Source of the DNA: Oscillospiraceae bacterium
Lineage (GTDB): Bacteria > Bacillota > Clostridia > Oscillospirales > SIG627
Reading direction: 5' to 3'
DNA length: 64,000 nt
Assembly (NCBI GenBank): GCA_015063985.1
Contig: SVTC01000001.1
Location: 1 to 64,000, forward strand
In this document: positions 59,952 to 64,000 of the stretch, piece after piece
Layout of the letters: each line of letters begins with the position of its first letter
Position numbering within the stretch: position 1 is the stretch's first letter
Program-made: the position numbers and the translations under genes
The notes under the pieces: model-generated
Databases searched by the model: none
What the model was told of the DNA's origin: nothing
What the model saw: only the letters and a program-made list of their open reading frames with translations

Positions 59952-61499
59952 TTAATCCTTTTTAGCTTTCTTTTTGTGCTTGAGCATTCTTAGCTTAAGA
60001 TAAACCTTGGGTAGGTGGTTTACCGCAAAATCCTTCATGGAGTTGCGGACTGCGGTGTAGCAATCGTGAAGCCATACGTAAAATTTATACGGTACGTGCT
60101 TGCCGGTCACTCTCTTATCCAGCCAGCGCTCATAAGCCTTTCCAAGCTTGCCCTTCATCCTGAAGGCGCGCTGATAACGCTTTACAAAGTGCATAAAGTA
60201 TGCCTCGATAAAGAGCACCTGCTCCTCGGGGAACTGAGGCTGGACCAGAGGTACTCTGCGCTTTGTCAGATCTCCCTCGGGAATGAAGCCCGCCTCCTTG
60301 GAGATGTCGTAGAGTACCGTGCCCTCATAGGGATAGAAAATGTTGGGGATCACTCTGTCGGATTTCATTCTTGCGTTGAGCTTTATGGTCTTTAACGCCT
60401 TGTGGATATCCTCGTGGGGGAGACCTATGATGTTGTAGGTCAGCTGAGCGATGCCGTACTTGTGAAACCACTGAGAGCAGTTTATTATCATCTCATCGGT
60501 CTGGTAACGCCTGAGATACTTAAAGCGCATTTCCTGATCTCCGCTTTCCAGACCCATATCAATGGTGTAGAAGCCCGCTTCCTTCATTTTTCTGACGGTA
60601 TCCTCCGTGAGAATGTCGAAGCGGATGTTACCGGTGCAGGGTAAGCCGATCTCTTTTTTGTACATCTCTATAAAGGTGTCAAACCAATCCGGGAACATAT
60701 TGAATATGGCGTCGCGGAAGTTGATGTACTTGATGTAGGGATGCTTCTCAAGCAGGGTCTTGAGATACAGTATGGCGTTTTCCGGCGAACGGAAGCGTGC
60801 ATATATCTTTTTATTGGGGTAGACCTTGCGGAAGTTTCCGTTTCCGCAATAGGTGCAGTTGTAAAAGCAGCCTCTGCTGACAACAACTATAGCCGTGTTG
60901 ACCTTGCTTGACTCAAGGTTATCGTAATCAAAAAGATCGAAATCGGGGATGGGGAGCCTGTCAAGGTCGCTGAAAAGCTCTCGGATGGGATTTTTCTTGA
61001 AGCTGCCGTCACCGAGCTTGAACCAAAGGCTTTTAACGTCGAGATAATCCTCGTCGGCGGTCATTTTATCGCAAAGCTCCAGCTCGGCGTATTCACCGTC
61101 ACCTATGCAGATGCAATCCACTCCCTCGACCTTTAACACCTCTTCGGGAACGAGGGTGGGATGGTAGCCGCCGCATACGGTCAATGCATTGGGGCAGGCT
61201 TCCTTGGTCCACTTTACGTAGTTTATAACGTCGGGGAAGGCGGTGGTTCTTACCGAGAAGCCGATAATGTCAAATTCTCCCATGGAAAGAAGACGCTTCT
61301 TATAGTCCTCCTCGGTATGAAGGTTTAAAAGGTGCATAAGCGAAACGCTGTGGCCCGCTTGCTTAAGCACGGCGCTTATAGAGGCAAGCCCCTCCATATA
61401 GTTTCCGCCCGTGCCCTTAAAGGATATGTCTCTGTCGGTGTAATCGGGGTACACCAACAACATTTTTGCTTTTCTGCCGTGCAGCTTAATAAGATCCAT
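59952..61499 (-). CDS. B12-binding-domain radical SAM protein
   Basis: A 515-residue protein: N-terminal cobalamin-binding-like Rossmann domain (about 10-150; LASISAVLKQAGHSVSL, FDIIGFSVRTTAFP, CGGYHPTLVPEE), then a radical SAM core with cluster SRGCFYNCTYCG (CxxxCxxC, about residues 208-216), and an ~80-residue basic C-terminus. Such proteins are methyltransferases or ring-modifying enzymes on unactivated carbon; substrate unknown. The B12 dependence agrees with the cobalamin uptake operon at 15.6 kb. ATG 61499; GTG 61508 is an alternative. Followed at once by a ferredoxin gene. Confidence 0.88.
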   Translation of the reverse strand: MDLIKLHGRKAKMLLVYPDYTDRDISFKGTGGNYMEGLASISAVLKQAGHSVSLMHLLNLHTEEDYKKRLLSMGEFDIIGFSVRTTAFPDVINYVKWTKEACPNALTVCGGYHPTLVPEEVLKVEGVDCICIGDGEYAELELCDKMTADEDYLDVKSLWFKLGDGSFKKNPIRELFSDLDRLPIPDFDLFDYDNLESSKVNTAIVVVSRGCFYNCTYCGNGNFRKVYPNKKIYARFRSPENAILYLKTLLEKHPYIKYINFRDAIFNMFPDWFDTFIEMYKKEIGLPCTGNIRFDILTEDTVRKMKEAGFYTIDMGLESGDQEMRFKYLRRYQTDEMIINCSQWFHKYGIAQLTYNIIGLPHEDIHKALKTIKLNARMKSDRVIPNIFYPYEGTVLYDISKEAGFIPEGDLTKRRVPLVQPQFPEEQVLFIEAYFMHFVKRYQRAFRMKGKLGKAYERWLDKRVTGKHVPYKFYVWLHDCYTAVRNSMKDFAVNHLPKVYLKLRMLKHKKKAKKD

Positions 61500-61504
61500 A
61501 TTAC

Positions 61505-61990
61505 TCACTCTTCAACAAAAGAAAGTTTTTGCATCACGCAATCAAATTTGGGTCTGTCGGAATAGTCTGTGGGAACGGCGGCAATCTCATCCACGTATTC
61601 GATACCGCTGACTACCTTTCCGAAGGCGGCATACTGTCCGTCCAGATGGGGAGCATCCTCGTGCATAATGAAGAACTGACTTCCGGCACTGTTGGGGTCC
61701 ATAGCTCTTGCCATAGAGATAACGCCCCTGGAATGCTTGAGGGTGTTGTTAACGCCGTTTGCGGCAAACTCGCCCTTGATGTGCCAGCCGGGGCCGCCCA
61801 TACCTGTTCCGGTGGGGTCTCCGCCCTGGATCATAAAGCCGGGGATAACTCTGTGGAAGATCAGACCGTCGTAAAAGCCTTCGCTGACAAGCTTTTTGAA
61901 GTTTTCAACGGTGATAGGGGCAATATCGGGATAAAGCTCGATGATAACGTGCTTATCCTCGCCCAGATGCATATCTATCTTGTTTGTCAT
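61505..61990 (-). CDS. Cyclophilin-type peptidyl-prolyl isomerase
   Basis: A 161-residue cytosolic enzyme. Cyclophilin motifs: FYDGLIFHRVIPGFMIQGGD, GTGMGGPGW and SAGSQFFIMHEDAPHLDGQY. ATG 61990 follows AAGGAG; longer frames are artefacts. Co-directional with the radical SAM gene that follows. Confidence 0.95.
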   Translation of the reverse strand: MTNKIDMHLGEDKHVIIELYPDIAPITVENFKKLVSEGFYDGLIFHRVIPGFMIQGGDPTGTGMGGPGWHIKGEFAANGVNNTLKHSRGVISMARAMDPNSAGSQFFIMHEDAPHLDGQYAAFGKVVSGIEYVDEIAAVPTDYSDRPKFDCVMQKLSFVEE

Positions 61991-62057
61991 TTTTCTTTCT
62001 CCTTTTTCTTTATCTAAAGCCGTCCCCACCTTTTTCGGGTGGGGACTGGTGGTTGGG

Positions 62058-63032
62058 TCAAGCCCAGAACATTTCTGTGGGTGTGGGATCGGAGATCATG
62101 GATTCCTTCAGGAATGCCACTGCCTTTTCAAAGCCTTCCTCGCTGGTCATAAGCGCGTCCTCGTGCTCGATGGAAAGAACGTGATCGTAGCCGGTCATAC
62201 GGAGCATGGAGATCATCTCTCTCCATACCTGCTGATCGTGGCCGTAGCCTACGGAGCGGAAGGTCCAGGAACGGTTGAGCACGTCGCCGTAATGCTTGGT
62301 GTCAAGCACACCGTTGACCTTGGTGTTGTTGGGGTCGATCCAGGTATCCTTGGCATGGAAATGATGGATGGCATTTTCCTTACCCAGAACGCGGATAGCC
62401 TCCACGGGATCGATTCCCTGCCAGAAGAGATGGCTGGGGTCGAAGTTTGCACCGATGATGTCGCCTACTTCCTTTCTGATCCTCAGAAGGGTCTCGGGGT
62501 TGTATACGCAAAAGCCGGGATGCATTTCAAAGGCGATCTGTGTGATACCGTGCTCTGCGGCCCAAGCGGCGGTCTTTTTCCAATAGGGGATGAGGACCTC
62601 GTTCCACTGATAGTCGAGGATAGCCAAAAAATCCTCGGGCCAGGGACAGGTTACCCAGTTGGGATACTTTGCACCTTCATGGTCGCCGGGGCAACCGGAG
62701 AAGGTGATGATCTTCTTAACGCCGAGCTTTTCAGCAAGAAGAACCGCGTCAACGAAATCATCGTGATATTTCTTTGCAACGTCTTTGTCGGGATGGACTG
62801 CATTGCCGTGGCAGCTCAAAGCGGCAATTTCAATGCCGGTATCCTCAAAAGCCTTTTTGAATTCACCGAGAGCTTTTTCGTCGTTCAAAAGCACCTTGGG
62901 ATCGCAATGAGCCTTACCGGGGCACCCGCCGCAACCGATCTCGGCAGCGGTAAGTCCGAGGCTTGCAATATACTCAAGAGCTTCCTTTAAGGGTTTTCCT
63001 CCGAAGGGGACTGTCAAAACACCAAGTTTCAT
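62058..63032 (-). CDS. Sugar phosphate isomerase/epimerase-like TIM-barrel protein
   Basis: A 324-residue xylose-isomerase-like protein. Metal ligands can be picked out: Glu in IAFEMHPGF, Asp in NFDPSHLF, His in HHFHAKD and Glu in LSIEHED. Also IAALSCHGN and ITFSGCPGD. Probably acts on a sugar or polyol. A hairpin (GTCCCCACC/GGTGGGGAC, about 62027-62051) lies between it and the cyclophilin gene. Confidence 0.87.
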   Translation of the reverse strand: MKLGVLTVPFGGKPLKEALEYIASLGLTAAEIGCGGCPGKAHCDPKVLLNDEKALGEFKKAFEDTGIEIAALSCHGNAVHPDKDVAKKYHDDFVDAVLLAEKLGVKKIITFSGCPGDHEGAKYPNWVTCPWPEDFLAILDYQWNEVLIPYWKKTAAWAAEHGITQIAFEMHPGFCVYNPETLLRIRKEVGDIIGANFDPSHLFWQGIDPVEAIRVLGKENAIHHFHAKDTWIDPNNTKVNGVLDTKHYGDVLNRSWTFRSVGYGHDQQVWREMISMLRMTGYDHVLSIEHEDALMTSEEGFEKAVAFLKESMISDPTPTEMFWA

Positions 63033-63049
63033 TTTTTTCTTTCTCCTTT

Positions 63050-63394
63050 TCAGGTTTTTCTGTAGTATTCATAGTAGCACACGACTGTGCGTTCTTTGTT
63101 TTCAATGTTGTCAAATCCGGTAAAAATAACTCCGCCCAAGCTTAAAAGCTCACTGGATATTACCTCAGCGGCATTGCACTCAAAAACCACCTTTGCTTCA
63201 CAGCAAACGGTAAGGTTATCTCTTATTACGTTGATATAACCCGTCTTTCCCAGAACCACCTCGCCTCCGGGAGTCCTTTCGGTTACGTACTTGACCTTCA
63301 TGGAGTCAAAGCTTTTGGCTTTGTCCAGCTTGTACGCAGAGGAGTCCTCGTTTCTGGCAAGGAGCTTTTTTCTGAGTTTTGTAAAAATACCCAT
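63050..63394 (-). CDS. Hypothetical small soluble protein
   Basis: A 114-residue protein with a basic N-terminus (MGIFTKLRKKLLARNE) and a beta-rich C-terminal half (GGEVVLGKTGYINVIRD, GVIFTGFDNI). No family recognised. ATG 63394 is preceded by AAGGGTG; the frame back to 63442 is probably not used. First gene of the unit. Confidence 0.7.
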   Translation of the reverse strand: MGIFTKLRKKLLARNEDSSAYKLDKAKSFDSMKVKYVTERTPGGEVVLGKTGYINVIRDNLTVCCEAKVVFECNAAEVISSELLSLGGVIFTGFDNIENKERTVVCYYEYYRKT

Positions 63395-63413
63395 AAATAA
63401 ACACCCTTCAATA

Positions 63414-63442
63414 ATTATAAACCAAATGCTTTTTTTAGTCAA
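63414..63442 (-). promoter_or_regulatory. Promoter of the gene at 63394
   Basis: Minus strand TTGACT (63437-63442), 17-bp spacer, TATAAT (63414-63419). Confidence 0.82.
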
Positions 63443-63565
63443 TAGAATTGAGAAAATATCTGCTAAAAATCTAAAGCTTGGGTCTGTTGAGATTTTCGAC
63501 GAGGCTTATGTAGGGAAAGATCTTTGTGCAAATTGCACAAAAGTGAAAAAGTTTCCCGAATTCTC

Positions 63566-63593
63566 TTGCTTTTTTTTTATTTTCTGTTATAGT
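63566..63593 (+). promoter_or_regulatory. Promoter of the edge gene
   Basis: TTGCTT (63566-63571), 16-bp spacer, TATAGT (63588-63593). Confidence 0.55.
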
Positions 63594-63645
63594 ATGGGTG
63601 CAAGAAGACTTTACCGTCGTTTGGGACAGTAAGGAGGAAAAACCG

Positions 63646-64000
63646 ATGTTACCCTTAGACAAGCCGTCGGAAAAAATTTTGCAGTTGCTGGATGAACGCT
63701 CCGTTGACACGGGGTCTATTGATATTTATTTAAAGCTGGACTTAAACGCCGAAGGAAGATACGGCGTGGTCTGGCTTTTTTTATCCAAAAAGCATCTGTA
63801 CTGTTTGGAAGACGAAAATGAAAAGCTCAGCATATGGGAAATGGAAAAGGTCGGCGGTATGACTATCGACAGTCTCTGTACCACAAACAGAGTGGTTCTT
63901 GACTATGACGGTCAGTCATACGCAATAGCCATGGGTACCAATGCCGTAAAGAAAAAGCTGTTTTGCTTTGTTGAGGTCTTGCAGCGTTATCTTGAGGGCG
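63646..64000 (+). CDS. Incomplete gene, possible N-terminus of an ABC transporter
   Basis: Starts at ATG 63646 after AAGGAGGAAAAACCG and runs open to the window edge (118 codons). The protein (MLPLDKPSEKILQLLDE...) is soluble and beta-rich, with YGVVWLFLSKKHLYCL and a terminal helix KKLFCFVEVLQRYLEG. It resembles the N-terminal sensor-like domain ahead of the membrane part of some clostridial ABC exporters (about 700 aa), but the diagnostic domains lie outside the window. Confidence 0.55.
   Translation, partial: MLPLDKPSEKILQLLDERSVDTGSIDIYLKLDLNAEGRYGVVWLFLSKKHLYCLEDENEKLSIWEMEKVGGMTIDSLCTTNRVVLDYDGQSYAIAMGTNAVKKKLFCFVEVLQRYLEG

Overview
The window reads as chromosomal DNA of a spore-forming, anaerobic, polysaccharide-degrading member of the Clostridia (Bacillota), probably a gut or fermentative lineage. 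Evidence: a SCIFF ranthipeptide precursor with its radical SAM maturase (a Clostridia hallmark), an alpha/beta-type small acid-soluble spore protein, a PdaA-like deacetylase, the YqhQ(DUF1385)-prmC pair, a lepA-hemW pair, a cobalamin-riboswitch-controlled ECF transporter, and many glycosidases without signal peptides. Housekeeping genes are in the order expected for Bacillota. I cannot name a species from sequence alone.

Layout. 1-246: array of mini-hairpins separated by ATTTCAT-type spacers. 247-3301 (minus): SCIFF maturase, SCIFF precursor, Orn/Lys/Arg decarboxylase-type enzyme. 3494-3679: spore protein. 3849-10591: glycan operon (GH38 alpha-mannosidase, DUF6273-like protein, beta-propeller glycosidase, ABC transporter) that carries the scars of a collapsed tandem duplication at 8320-8708. 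10668-15289 (minus): ECF sigma / anti-sigma locus with a secreted ricin-M23 peptidase and a lipoprotein; lipoprotein and anti-sigma share a nearly identical extracellular domain, and both transcription units start with the same 42-nt promoter block. 15398-15538: remnant of a glycyl radical enzyme. 15581-19376: cobalamin riboswitch plus EcfT and a triple-fusion EcfA-EcfA'-S protein. 19435-26445: sugar-degradation genes (MGH1-like, AraC regulator, GH127, GH20, SGNH esterase). 26597-30393: nth, polA, yfcE. 30591-33205: NahK-like kinase, VanZ, uncharacterised TIM-barrel protein. 33284-33558: tRNA-Gly, -Arg and -His operon (minus). 33718-42957: surface-polymer genes (NAGPA, trigger-factor-like lipoprotein, LCP, LtaS-like sulfatase, class-A beta-lactamase-like hydrolase, two CE4 deacetylases). 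43043-45658: UDG family 4, lipoprotein, GH39. 45715-57493 (minus): long housekeeping operon from a GNAT protein down to prmC. 57654-63394 (minus): YhbY, DMT transporter, HAD phosphatase, ferredoxin, B12 radical SAM, cyclophilin, sugar isomerase-like protein. 63646 to the edge: start of an incomplete gene.

The best candidate for an undescribed system is the sigma-factor locus at 10668-15375. The sigma factor probably drives itself and its anti-sigma from one promoter, and a lectin-peptidase plus a lipoprotein from a second copy of that promoter. The lipoprotein duplicates the sensor domain of the anti-sigma, which suggests a decoy or feedback circuit. Other points of note are the duplication scar, the terminator between SCIFF precursor and maturase, the helically phased repeats upstream of GH127, and the glycyl-radical remnant.
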